From Nematopogon swammerdamellus (taxonomy: Eukaryota > Arthropoda > Insecta > Lepidoptera > Adelidae): DNA of 64,000 bases. Under the pieces are notes generated by a model, which saw only the letters and a program-made list of their open reading frames with translations, was not told the DNA's origin and searched no databases. Each line of letters starts with the position of its first letter. The first letter of the stretch is position 1. The stretch lies in contig OX336345.1 of the NCBI GenBank assembly GCA_946902875.1, positions 15,779,395 to 15,843,394 on the forward strand, given 5' to 3'. A program made the translations under genes and the position numbers. Below, piece by piece: positions 32,640 through 42,693 of this stretch.

Positions 32640-32896
32640 CGTAAAACTGTAGGTCCCTTCCCTCCTAATCTTACTTGGTGGTAGGGTTTAACCCGCCCGG
32701 GTTGGTACCACCGCACTGAATGAAACGTCGGTCGAAACGGCTATGTAAATAGTTTGTGTTTTCCGACCAGTTCAGTGTAGCCGGCACGATCAAAGGGGGA
32801 AGCACTGACATGGCATCTAGTTCACCCGGTGTTATGGGCTGACATCAAGGACGTTGTAGGTGATGTAGCCAACCGTGTCAGTTTCCATAAAAAAAA
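32640..32896 (+). mobile_element. Family A SINE lacking the 5S-like head
   Basis: It starts at GTAAAACTGTAGGTCCC and runs to TTTCCATAAAAAAA, with the complete body and tail. Confidence 0.88.
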
Positions 32897-33434
32897 TGTA
32901 TTGTTATGTCGAGAGAGATACGTGGCAAGCTAATACAAACACGGTTCGACAAATAAATATAAATAATTTTGGATCAGACTGTAGCTTAACCTTCTCATCT
33001 CTGTTTAGTATAAAATATATTTTCCGTCTGTATGTACTCGAATGTTAATTTTTAACTCAAGAACGGCTAACCGTTAGCCTTCTAGTTAGACCGTTAGTTA
33101 GGTCTTCATAGAGATGACGTTAGCCGCTAACGTCATTTATAAGAAGACCCCAATTATGAATTGTCAGTAAAATGTTATTTTTGAACGCACATTTTTTTCA
33201 CTATAACATTGTAATATAATTCGCCCTACCAAACAAATATTTAACTCCGGTTTTTTTTTTGTAGGCTTGACTTACAGTTGAACCCAGTTTTACGTGAGTG
33301 CTTTCTTGTTTTATTTTTTTCTTAAAAAAAAACTAGAGAACGTCCACTTTGTGTTTGTATTATTTTATGTTTTTTCAGCGCACACTGCTTTTGTGTAAAA
33401 TATTCAGCGATAATTCAACATCGGTACCAAATAT
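32897..33434. other. Non-coding; possible splice acceptor before 33435
   Basis: 33061-33140 contains repeated GGCTAACCGTTAGCC/GTTAGCCGCTAACG palindromic words. At about 33362-33378 a TATTTTATGTTTTTTCAG acceptor-like signal precedes the ORF at 33435. Confidence 0.35.
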
Positions 33435-33626
33435 ATGGAACAGCCTATAAGTAGATTGGTAGCAAGTGTAGATAAAATTAAAAACATAAAACATAATGCA
33501 ATCTATTTTTCATCGCAAATTGATGAGAGCATACGATGCGGAATAGTGCAAGCGAAGTTTGCTAGTGAAGGGGTTAATCCTGACTCGCCCTATAGTACGA
33601 AATGTAATTCGAGATCAAAAATGTAA
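33435..33626 (+). CDS. Small unidentified ORF, possible terminal exon
   Basis: It opens at ATG 33435 (MEQPISRLVASVDKIK...) and stops at 33626 after 63 codons. An acceptor-like site lies about 55 bases upstream, and AATAAA-like ATAAAAAAAA follows at about 33749. The peptide is lysine/serine-rich, soluble-looking and not recognised. Its last codons overlap one arm of a 39-bp inverted repeat (33594-33632). The adjacent frame is also open across that arm, so a frameshift is possible. It may be a host microexon gene or transposon-derived. Confidence 0.33.
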   Translation: MEQPISRLVASVDKIKNIKHNAIYFSSQIDESIRCGIVQAKFASEGVNPDSPYSTKCNSRSKM

Positions 33627-33779
33627 ACAAAGAAATGTCACAGTCAAAGTGATGTTTCATGGGTAGTCAACATTTTTCTAGAGAGGCAATTTTATATTCT
33701 TAATGAAATTAAAAGATTTGTATTATCAAGGTGTTTCATGTTTTTTATGTAATAAAAAAAATTTACCAAACAAAATTTA

Positions 33780-33920
33780 TTCACTCTCTGATTCTAACTC
33801 TGACGAGCTTGACGATGAAGAGTCAGAATCAGTCACATTTATTATAAACTGATACGTCACCGTATCAATAAGGTGGTCGAGCTCAAACATTTTATTTTCC
33901 TCTTTAATTACATGATTAAC
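33780..33920 (-). CDS. Candidate last exon encoding an acidic Ser-rich tail
   Basis: The reverse strand has an acceptor-like TATATTAG at about 33921. An open frame then reads ...KEENKMFELDHLIDTVTYQF and ends in TDSDSSSSSSELESESE and TAA. The Ser/Glu tail is typical of a real protein end (casein-kinase-type tail) and is unlike random AT-rich DNA. No family is recognised, and upstream exons were not located with confidence. Confidence 0.4.
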
Positions 33921-34226
33921 CTAATATATAAACCTGTTAATATATTAAATTGTTCGAACAAATTTATTTTATCCATTTTCTGGTTTAAGAAGAGCAAAAT
34001 GTTTAGAGCTTCTGCCTTATTGCCAGTATAATAAAATAAAATGGCGTGATTTTATTTCAAATAATTATATTTTATTTTTGGATTGTCTTTTACGTCACTT
34101 TAAACCTGAAAACTGTGTGCCATATTTTGTTTTACGTGTTTAAGATATGCGTACAATTTTAACAAGCTATTTTAGTACTTTTCGAAAATCTACACAAATG
34201 AGACTATGGTTTTGAATTGGCAACAC

Positions 34227-34265
34227 CTTTGTTTACCTTTTTGATCTCGAATTACATTTCGTACT
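34227..34265 (-). repeat. Arm of a 39-bp inverted repeat (partner 33594-33632)
   Basis: 38 of 39 positions match the inverse of 33594-33632, which reads AGTACGAAATGTAATTCGAG then ATCAAAAA. The arms are separated by about 594 bp. In this arm the mismatch creates AAAAGGTAAAC, a potential splice donor on the reverse strand. Confidence 0.8.
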
Positions 34266-34489
34266 TTACATTAGGCAACGTTCATGCAATTGCTTATCTA
34301 GAAGCGGCATCGACTTGTGCAGGAGATGAAATACGCCACATGGTCGAAATTACAAATAAACATATTATCTCTATCGTGCTTGTTTATTCGAGTATATTAT
34401 ATCTGCAAGTGAAGTGTATGCAGACCAAATATTGGTATTTGTGAACCCCACGAGTGGAGATTTCTACGAGTGTAGTTATGTGACTCTAC

Positions 34490-34575
34490 ATATGGAAAAA
34501 TCGTTCAAGTGTGAGTTTTACTCGCGCACGGAGGGTTCCGTAGATCTATTTGTCTGTCTGCAATTTCAAGTACTA
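34490..34575 (+). repeat. Fragment of the CCGGCCAAGTGCGAGTCGG moth repeat
   Basis: CGTTCAAGTGTGAGTTTTAC TCGCGCACGGAGGGTTCCGT aligns with the start of 20756-21055. Confidence 0.55.
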
Positions 34576-34876
34576 TTTTCTTTCTTTCAAAGTAGGTGAC
34601 AAGGTTCGATAAAAATGTATGAGAATTCCGATTCTGGGTTATTATTTCCATGATAGCAGGCAACAGATTTAATATTGCCGGTGACTGGCAACTTGTAGTT
34701 ACGCGCTCCGCTCGTTGCCTGCTGCCCGGGCACTACCAAATGTTGACGTCGACGTATTGATAGAATGGTTGGGTCCAAACCATTTTTTTTTTAATGGGTC
34801 CTCAAAATGGGTCGAAACCTTCCGAGATCGGTTTGACGTCGAATCGTTGAACGAGATTAACCTAAATTTAACTTTT

Positions 34877-35040
34877 GCGAAACGGCTATGTAAATAGTTC
34901 GTGTTTTCCGTCCAGTTTAGTGTAGCCGACATGAAATGAAGGGAAGCACTGACATGGCACCTAGTTCACCCTGTATTATGGGCTGACATCACGGATGTTG
35001 TAGGTGATGTAGCCAACCGTATCAGGTTCCATAAAAAAAT
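34877..35040 (+). mobile_element. Family A SINE, 5'-truncated
   Basis: GCGAAACGGCTATGTAAATA to AGGTTCCATAAAAAAA. It carries the CATGAAATGAAGGGAAG variant also found in 3454-3826 and 50621-50942. Confidence 0.88.
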
Positions 35041-36140
35041 AAAAAAAATATGTTTGTCTCGATATTATGTATAAACTCATATATCATATATTAGCCTAAA
35101 TAATTGTATATAGCTAATACTTTTGATCACAAAGTGTTTAGTAGGTTATATTTACAACGATATTCAAAATTACTTAGTCTAGGGAAACCTGTAATTGGCA
35201 TTATTTTTAGCTAGTTATAATTTGCTTGTTGTGTTTATGTAATATGCTGTTGGTTTTCTTAAAACATAAAAATTAAAATAAAAAATAAACACTAGGGATG
35301 CAATGGCTCGACCAGGTAAATTATTTTAGGCTCGTTCCAGTATTGGAATCTCGTTTTTATCAAATTAAAAAACTGAATGCAGAATTTCTTATTGCAATTT
35401 CTTTCCACCGACCTTGTATGCAACAACGCATTAGCTTTATACAGCGTTATACAGATTTTCTGACGGGTTTTTCGGTCACCAGAGCGAAAGATTTTCGACG
35501 TATGGTCATTCTCCTGCATGGTATAATTCAGTGAACTTGCTTTTTACTCAGCAGTTCGCAGCTCCCTCTAATTAAGGTCACGTGTTTCTAAAAGTGCTAG
35601 TGTGCGAAGGGTTGAGCTGATAGGGGGAAGGGGGGAGGGGGGGGGGAGCTATGTTACTTTCACGTAATTAGGTATAGAAAAGGGGATGCAATATCAATGA
35701 TTACAGGGATGTTAAATGGACTTTTTATTAAAGTTCATTTTATTTTTAAATAAATCATTTTCAATATAACTATAAATGATACATAAAGTGAATAAAAAAA
35801 TCACCGCCGCCCACACACTTTTATAGTTTTATTTTAATTTTCGCAACTCAATAAATTGATTATTTTTTGTGCCTGTAAGTATCACGTTTGTGAGATACTC
35901 GTATTTGTACACATTTTTTATATTAGGAGCATGTTCTTTTCAAACTTTAAAACATTTTTCAAAACCCATCACTTAACGGTTAATAAATTTAAAAAAAGGA
36001 CACGTCTGCAAAGTAACCCTTCCGCACAAAAACATCTAACATTTACCATTAAAGAATGAAACCGTGCGCGAACATCTCTCTACAAAGAAAATAAAACAGC
36101 TAGAGATACGTCTGTCCGAGCACGGCCGACTTAGTAACAT
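35041..36140. other. Non-coding; region open on both strands at 35300-35530
   Basis: 35292-35534 is open for about 75 codons on both strands and looks like decayed coding or transposon DNA, but I recognise no family. A G-rich run (about 35624-35648) follows. The rest is AT-rich. Confidence 0.3.
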
Positions 36141-36151
36141 ATGCCGTCCGT

Positions 36152-36165
36152 GCGCCCTCTAGCGG
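36152..36165 (-). promoter_or_regulatory. CTCF-like motif
   Basis: The reverse strand reads CCGCTAGAGGGCGCA, very close to the conserved CTCF core (CCRSNAGRKGGCGC), in a non-repetitive CpG-richer patch. The zinc-finger core of CTCF is conserved in insects. Occupancy is unknown. Confidence 0.45.
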
Positions 36166-38390
36166 CACAGATTACAGGACAAAGCGAATTCAACATCGAT
36201 AATAATAACAATGTAACAATGGCTTATTATTTTTATTTCTGTTGACACACAAATGATCATCGCGCGAGACGTATGAAGCGAGCCGCCATATCGGAACGGA
36301 CAGATCATTTTTCTCTCCTCGCTACGAATAGCGGTCTATTATCAGGGCTGTACTTATTTTTATTATAATTTATCGACGGCTTTAGGGTGGCATACTCGAG
36401 ATTGACATGGAAATGACGTATAAAATAAAGTTTATATACCAAATTATGGCATTATAGATAACGTTCGAGGAGGCGGGATGTCATTATCGTTGTTTTGACA
36501 GGTGACAGAGGAATTTTAGCTCGACGCTATGTTAAATTTTGTGGTAGTTTTACGGGCACAACCTCTTGTCGTTTTGAAATACCTCTACATTTATAATAAT
36601 CATATACTCCTAAAAGCCTCATTCTGTAATATTAATTATATATACGATAATAATAAACCTAGATTTTAAATCTGATTGGTCACAGCCATCTTATGTATTG
36701 ATTTTTTTTTGTTAAATCCGAATTCCACGCTAGTGAAATCGCGGCCAAAAACTTGTATGGTTATAAATTCAACAAGCAAGAATTTTTTTTTACTTTTTCT
36801 GGCAATAATAACTTCTGGAGCTCGATATTATATAAATATCTAACAAACAAAATAAACTGGCAACCCTACGCATACCCAACCACCCAACAATAGCGAGCAT
36901 CAAAGGGTTAACGGTGGCAGATAGATAACGGATCGATTTAATCACAGGAAAATTGGCCAATAATAAGATATGAAGCTTATTCGACCGACGAAATAATATA
37001 CCCACCTCTTAGGCTTAATAAAATAGGTAATTTTTAGCTAAAATTCCGTTATAAATACATAATAATAATATATCGACGTAGAAAGGCTAAAGGCTAAAAC
37101 TTAAAATGGAAAATAAGTTTTTTTATGCTCTGCCTTTTGCATTTTCACAATGTTTTACTATTCTCATATAACTGTTGTAACCTATGTATAAAAAAATCTT
37201 AACTATACAAAACTCGTATGAATAAATACTATGCTTGCGTATAAAATGTCTATGTATTCACCGAGAACCGAAAGTATCAATAAAAATATTTGTATGAATT
37301 CTGGTCAGACCCCTATTATGCTGACAAATTCCTCTCCTAATAAAATACATTTATCACGCAATTTAATGGCAAGGACATTCTAGTTATTAGCTTTGCATAC
37401 AACTCGGTCGGGATAATGGACAACAAAGCGCGATTTTATACGAATGTTACGGCTACTCGAACGAGCATATTTTTGTTGAAAAAAATTTATGGTTTGGAAG
37501 AAATGGCCGAGAGCAGAAGCGGCGAGAAAAAACTCATTCAGAAGCTCTATAATGGGGACTAAACGGTGGCGGACGAGCCACATAATTCTCTGGTGAGTTG
37601 GATCGCTGTATTGCGTGCGAGCCAATTCGTGAACGCTGGAAAAAGGAGTATAGAGGGGACAAACTCCCTAAATCTCTATCAGCTTTCACCAATTAATGAG
37701 CAAAGATAACGCAAGTGATACTCATCAATACTAACATAGGAAGCGCGTCATATTCCGCCGAGACACCCATAACGACGCCTTTGAAAACTCGGTCGTAAGC
37801 GGTGGTTGCAAATGCCACGCCGATATGACAGCTGTCTATTCACGCCCGTCTTGAAGGTCCCGAGTCTGTACTTGGGGATGATTTGATTATGCAGTGAGAG
37901 CGTTTCAGAGCATACCGGTCCTGTAGGTAGACGAAAGATCTGCAGAACCGATTGGTATACGTAAGCGTATAGCGTATAGCGTAAATGAGTACCACGAAGA
38001 TTCTAGTAGCCCGAAAATTAAAACCAGTACTCTAGCCTAGGGGCTCTCCTTGTTCCTCCCATCCTTCGTCCCCTGCAATAAAGATTGTATATTAAGTATT
38101 TAATTAATTAACTATAAGTAGTACGTAATAATTACAATAAATGATCAATCTCATTAAACTAAATATCTAAGGTAGGTGGCTAACTTATAGATATCTTACC
38201 GACCGACTACCCAGCTCTTTTCTAAGCCCGGCGAAAGGTGTGGGTTGGGCAACTTTCGGATAATTTCACGCAATTACTGCCTACTCGCGACATCACAAAG
38301 AGGAATCCATAAATAAAACCTTTTATATCCTACTTCTTCTACTGCGCGGCCGCCATCTTGAAAGAAGCCCGCGACACGCAGCTTGTCCGA
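36166..38390. other. Largely unique non-coding DNA
   Basis: It contains a 36180-36350 CpG-richer patch and a moderately GC reverse frame at 37380-37625 that I do not recognise. At 37740-37985 lies an inverted, diverged LINE family B 3' region (CCGAGTCTGTACTTGGGGAT ... AGATCTGCAGAACCGATTGG). No firm gene. Confidence 0.4.
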
Positions 38391-38408
38391 CCGCCAGGTG
38401 GCGCGCGC
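38391..38408 (+). promoter_or_regulatory. CTCF-like motif
   Basis: CCGCCAGGTGGCGCGCGC matches the insect CTCF consensus around AGGTGGCGC. It sits in a CpG-rich patch that also has GCCGCCATCTTG (38350-38361). It is oriented opposite to the motif at 36152. Confidence 0.5.
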
Positions 38409-38883
38409 GTGTTATTTTTTTTTTTTTTTGGAGGTAGTATAAAAAGTTTTGTGACACGTCTCGGCGGTCGAGCAACCTTTAATAGATGAGAAGCATTCAG
38501 AAGTTTCGCGAGTCGTTTGAGGCTCATAAAATTCGAAAAATGTTCTTATGCTAGACGCAGAAATGTATTTTGAAATGCCATTTTATTTTACATTCGTCAA
38601 GTCCGTTTCGAAAATAAACATCGCGAAAAGTACAGTACCGTACAAAACAAACTGGCCAAATGGGAGGGTTCCATAACACTACACAATATATTTTTGTAAT
38701 TTTTTTACCAAAACAACAAATTTTATTCCATTCATTTAGGTCCCGCACGGCTACGGAAACCTAAATATGTTCGCGTCGTCACTTCATCGCGCTTGTACTT
38801 CTCTACATCGCGGTCAAAAGTACCCTGAGTTGCTCCCAATAAAGGGTAGTGTGATAGTGCCACATGCGGTCGAACTTGGCCGG
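38409..38883. other. Non-coding with a moth repeat fragment
   Basis: T-run at 38416-38429. 38640-38770 carries GGCCAAATGGGAGGGTTCCA and CACGGCTACGGAAACCTAAA fragments of the GGGTTCCGTA repeat. Confidence 0.4.
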
Positions 38884-38915
38884 GTCACGACAGTATCGTG
38901 CGATACTGTCGTGAC
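38884..38915. repeat. Perfect 15-bp-arm palindrome, 2-base centre
   Basis: GTCACGACAGTATCG (38884-38898) and its exact inverse (38901-38915) are separated only by TG. Confidence 0.9.
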
Positions 38916-38929
38916 AAGTTAAGGTAAGA

Positions 38930-39058
38930 CCGCACTGCGCGGCAGCGGAGCGGCGGAGCGGCACGGCGAGCGAGTGGCGGCGCGGGGCCGGGCACAAAAC
39001 ATCCATATACATACTATTGGATTGCCGCGCCACGCAGTGCCGCTGCCGCGTAGTCCGG
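38930..39058. mobile_element. GC-rich miniature inverted-repeat element
   Basis: The ends are CCGCACTGCGCGGCAGCGG and, inverted, CCGGACTACGCGGCAGCGG (17 of 19 match). The 129-bp interior is extremely GC-rich (GGAGCGGCGGAGCGGCACGG) except for ATCCATATACATACTATTGG near the right end. No target-site duplication is clear. Confidence 0.6.
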
Positions 39059-39089
39059 TTTTCGTCATACAAATTAAATACAAAGAAAC

Positions 39090-39497
39090 TTTAACTCCGC
39101 ACTGTATAAAAGATCGATCGAAGCGAATATGTAAATAGTTCGTATGCTTTCTGTCCAGCCCCTGTACCGGCGTTACAAACTCGTCGATGTGAGTATGAGA
39201 AACGATCTTACTCAAGCAATCAGAAGGCGTTTGGTGAGGCATCCCGCCGGGCTATTGGTTGAAATATGCGAGTAATTGTGTGAGTTAGCGAGTGAGTTAA
39301 CGCCGCCGGTAGACGGGGTTGTATTTGTATCCACTGATACCGGGATCCGTTTCCATTGAAAAACACCCCCAGTTCAGTGCTGCCAGCACGCCCTAAGTGA
39401 AACACTGAACATGCATCTAGCTCACCGTAAGGTGTTATGGGCTGCCATCACGGGTCTAGTACGCGATATAGCCCACCATACCAGGTTCGATACAAAA
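39090..39497 (+). mobile_element. Degraded family A SINE split by a ~200-bp insertion
   Basis: 39090-39166 (CCGCACTGTATAAAAGATCG ... TTTCTGTCCAG) and 39368-39497 (CCAGTTCAGTGCTGCCAGCA ... CCAGGTTCGATACAAAAATT) are consecutive parts of one SINE. The 39167-39367 insert is unidentified. Confidence 0.6.
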
Positions 39498-39916
39498 ATT
39501 TTAAATTTCGACGCGCCTGCTGTGCCGCTCCTCTGCAGTGCTGTGCCGGGTACTGCGGTCTCACCTTTACTGCTTCCACGACGGACGAAGCCTGCTAGGA
39601 AGAAGACATAATGATTACTATCTCGATAATTTAAGTCATCGCGTGACGCCAAGCAATGAAGCTCGGTATACAGTACAGCTATAAAAAGGTGCCTGAAAAT
39701 TTTGGCCACCGTTAAACTCGTTCTAGTACAAGTAAAAGGCATTTTGCTGAAGTGTATTTGATGTTAGAAACTAAGGACTACTAACTGATTCGAATTCTAA
39801 GAAAATAATAATATATTATAAGTGTGTATAAAACGGAAAATTACCGACCGAACCGCCGCCGCCGGCCATTGCGATACCACAGAATAAAAAAGAGTTGCGA
39901 TACTATTACTTGTCTT
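39498..39916. other. Non-coding, unassigned
   Basis: A short GC-rich stretch at 39510-39600 gives open frames on both strands. Nothing is recognised. Confidence 0.3.
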
Positions 39917-40059
39917 TTTCTGGTTTGCACTTACCTCGGCCTTCGCGCCTCACGCTACACCCGCTGACGCCTAGCCTTGGAGGAAATGCTAGGCGTCAGC
40001 GGGTGTAGCGTGCGGCGCGAAGTGAGGAAGCGCGGGCCGAGGCAAGTGCAAACCAGAAA
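39917..40059. repeat. Long GC-rich fold-back hairpin, 143 bp
   Basis: The outer arms TTTCTGGTTTGCAC (39917-39930) and inverse (40046-40059) are perfect and continue through CCTCGGCC/GGCCGAGG. The inner arms CGCTACACCCGCTGACGC CTAGC (39953-39975) and 39988-40010 are a perfect 23 bp, with a 12-base loop. No coding potential. It is a fold-back transposon or hairpin-RNA source. Confidence 0.88.
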
Positions 40060-41034
40060 CAGACGTAGTATGTTCCCTGTAAGTCGAAAAATACTCAATC
40101 AATTTACATAGGGTTTTAACTGAAGTATTCTGGCACATCCAAGGATGATTATAGAATATGTGTCACCGCGATGCAAAGCCGTGCGAAAAGCTATTTATAG
40201 CCCACCAAGCATTTAAGAAAACAAATTCGAAGAAACGAAAGCTGTGATTGGCAAAACAGTAGTAGAAAACTGTGTAGCAAACTTAACAAGGCAGAATAAC
40301 CTGAAAGAGCCGAGGTCTTGCATCAATTTAAAGATAGTATAACAGGGCACCCGACTACAAAATTTGTTATTACTTATGTATTATGTATGTTATATATTGA
40401 TTGTCGAAGTCTGGTTTTTGTAAAATAAATAAAGCATCTAACTATGAGGATCCTAAGTATTTCTCAAACAGACGAACGGACAGACAAATAGACAACAACG
40501 GTATCATAATGTGTGTCCGTGCGAAGGTGAAGAGAAACTAGAGAAGAACTGAACACCTATAGTCTGCTCTCTCGGTAAACTTTCTATCAAGTTTCTATCT
40601 GTAAGTAGCAATGCAGCTCAACTTCTGTGGGGATCGTCTGTTGGATTCAGCAAAAGGAGAACATTTCCAGAAACGTTGTTAATTTGGCTTCTCGCGTACG
40701 TGCTTCGCTTGCAGACAAGTTTGTAAGAGAATGTTCTGTAAAAGTTTTAAAAATAGTATCTACGTTTTTTATTAGCCTAACTTAAGGTTAAGTTAAGTCG
40801 GTTAAGTTCTTCAGTGATGGATTACTAAAACTGGCAAAAAAAACTTGATTCTGTCTTGTGTATCTCTGTGTTTTTGTGTGCAATTTCTATTCTATTCTAT
40901 TCTAAAACCTAGCCTATACAAAGTAACTTAAATTAATATGCGTTTGCTTTCAACGTCAATGTCTTCTTGTCTGTTCTTTAGTTTTTCGAGTTATCACATT
41001 TTCAATATTTTAAAGTATGATAATCATATAGATC
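40060..41034. other. Non-coding with one LINE 3' end
   Basis: 40850-40904 (+) is the GTCTTGTGTATCTCTGTGTT ... TCTATTCTATTCTA LINE tail seen inverted at 11056. The rest is unassigned. Confidence 0.4.
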
Positions 41035-41189
41035 GAACAAAACAGCTTTACTCACGGTTATTAACGAGCTATGTGGCTCGACGTTTCGGGCCAAGCGTAT
41101 GGCCCATCTTCATGGAGCACTCTGCCTTGTGCGACGGTTGGCAGAGAACTGAGGTCTCTGCCAACCAGTGAGTAAAGCTGTTTTGTTCT
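41035..41189. mobile_element. 155-bp TIR element with internal hairpin and hammerhead-like core
   Basis: GAACAAAACAGCTTTACTCAC (41035-41055) is inverted almost perfectly at 41167-41189. Inside is a perfect 12-bp hairpin (GGTTGGCAGAGA at 41136-41147, inverse at 41155-41166). On the reverse strand at 41113-41083 lies ATGAAGA-TGGGCC...GGCCC-GAAAC, resembling a hammerhead ribozyme core. A partial relative is at 11771-11800. Confidence 0.65.
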
Positions 41190-42280
41190 AAAAATAATGT
41201 CTAACAACCACGGTAATTTAAAAACCGATATTCAAGTTCTTAAAGAATATAATATTACATTAAAACTATAAATTAAATTAATACTAAACTAAACTACTTA
41301 TAAGAATAAACTGACTAATACAATATATAAAAAAAAAACAATATATACCTAAATAAAATAAAACAAACTTACTAAGAATATAATAAATCCTCCTCAGGCC
41401 CTGAGCACGAAGGGGGCATGATAATCATTATGTTAAGAGTTTATATTATTTCATATTTCTTTAATACTCTATCGTTTTCTTTATCTCTGTCTTGCTCTTT
41501 CCGTTTGTCGTCAATAATGAGACTTGGAAGCTGTGATACTCCGCAATTTTTTACGCTCAAAATCGGCATCGGCGGTTTCTCTAACAAAGGAATTTCACGC
41601 CCAATAATTTGTAAACGATTTCTTTTATCAATACTATAACTGAACATTGAGTGCATACTTCACAATTTCCGATTATTCTTCGATTTTATCGTATAATTCG
41701 TTGCATCTGGGGACAATTTTGTGAAGTTCAATTGTCTTGGACGTAAGGGAGAAGACGGTCCATGGATAATGCTGATATATGAACCTCCTCCCAGGCAGAT
41801 GTTCAAGTTGGTATCTACATATTTGTTGAAATAATTTTATATTCTGAACTGGAATATAAATTACAGTGGCCCCACATCTGAGACGCCTTCTGTCTTAAAT
41901 GTCTAGCTTATAGTCTGCGGCTTCGCTCATGTTCGTGTTCATAAAAAAATAATTTACTAATCCGGGATAATGTTTAGTGAAATAAATTCAGGCCGCCATG
42001 ATATTCTCAACCCCCACATACGACCGAATGTCCATTGGCGTCGTTAGACACGTTATGGGGGGCTCGGCGCCATAAGCCGTGCTTTCAATAAAAAAGCCTC
42101 AGGTGCACTCCGGGAGTGCCGGCAGTAGTGAAAACAACAACGGAACATTGCTTAAAAAAAAAATTAGTTTAAGTTTTAAGTTTATTTATAAAGAAGGTTT
42201 AAAAAAAAAAAAAATTAATAAAAAAAAAATAAAATAAAAATAAAAATTAAAAAAAAAAATAATGAAAAAAAAAATTATTG
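41190..42280. other. AT-rich, with LINE family B 3' end at 41992-42095
   Basis: 41992-42095 (+) reads GACCGAATGTCCATTGGCGT CGTTAGACACG ... CAATAAAAAAG, the LINE B 3' UTR. 42160-42275 is an A-rich low-complexity stretch. An open pair of frames at 41418-41656 is unrecognised. Confidence 0.45.
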
Positions 42281-42693
42281 TTAAATTTAGTAGAACGGAC
42301 CGACATGCATTTGTTACGGAACCCTACATTCATTTTGCAGAACTAAGTAGAATGGACAGACATAAACGTGTTACCTAACCCTACTTTTATTATAAAATAA
42401 CCGTCGGAGGACCTTGGTTGAAAATTGTAAAATTTAGTAGAACGGACAGACATGCATTTGTTACGGAACCCTACATTCATTTTGAAATAAATGTTAAATT
42501 TAGAAGAACGGACAGACATGCATTTGTTACGGAACCCTACATTCATTTTGAAATAAATGTTAAATTTAGTAGAACGGACAGACATGCATTTGTTACGGAA
42601 CCCTACATTCATTTTGAAATAAATGTTAAATTTAGAAGAACGGACAGACATGCATTTATTACGGAACCCTACATTAATTTTGCAGAACTTTGA
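42281..42693. repeat. 66-bp tandem repeat array
   Basis: Four regular units start at 42430, 42496, 42562 and 42628, and two diverged units precede them (42281 and 42345). Each contains AGAACGGACAGACATGCATT and TACGGAACCCTACATTCATT. Units alternate between TTTAGTAG and TTTAGAAG. Because 66 is a multiple of 3, both strands appear open for about 90-100 codons as a 22-residue periodic peptide. I regard those frames as artefacts of the repeat. The GGAACCCTA/GGACAGACA words relate it to the GGGTTCCGTA moth repeat. Confidence 0.88.

Noticed and set aside
35292..35534. Real gene in a region open on both strands
   Set aside because: No splice, start or family evidence favours either strand; kept only as unassigned DNA.
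41418..41656. Opposed open frames as a gene
   Set aside because: AT-rich, both strands open, no start/splice logic and no recognised domain.
42343..42693. Apparent proteins of about 90-100 residues on both strands
   Set aside because: They are a periodic by-product of the 66-bp tandem repeat (66 is a multiple of 3), open on both strands at once.
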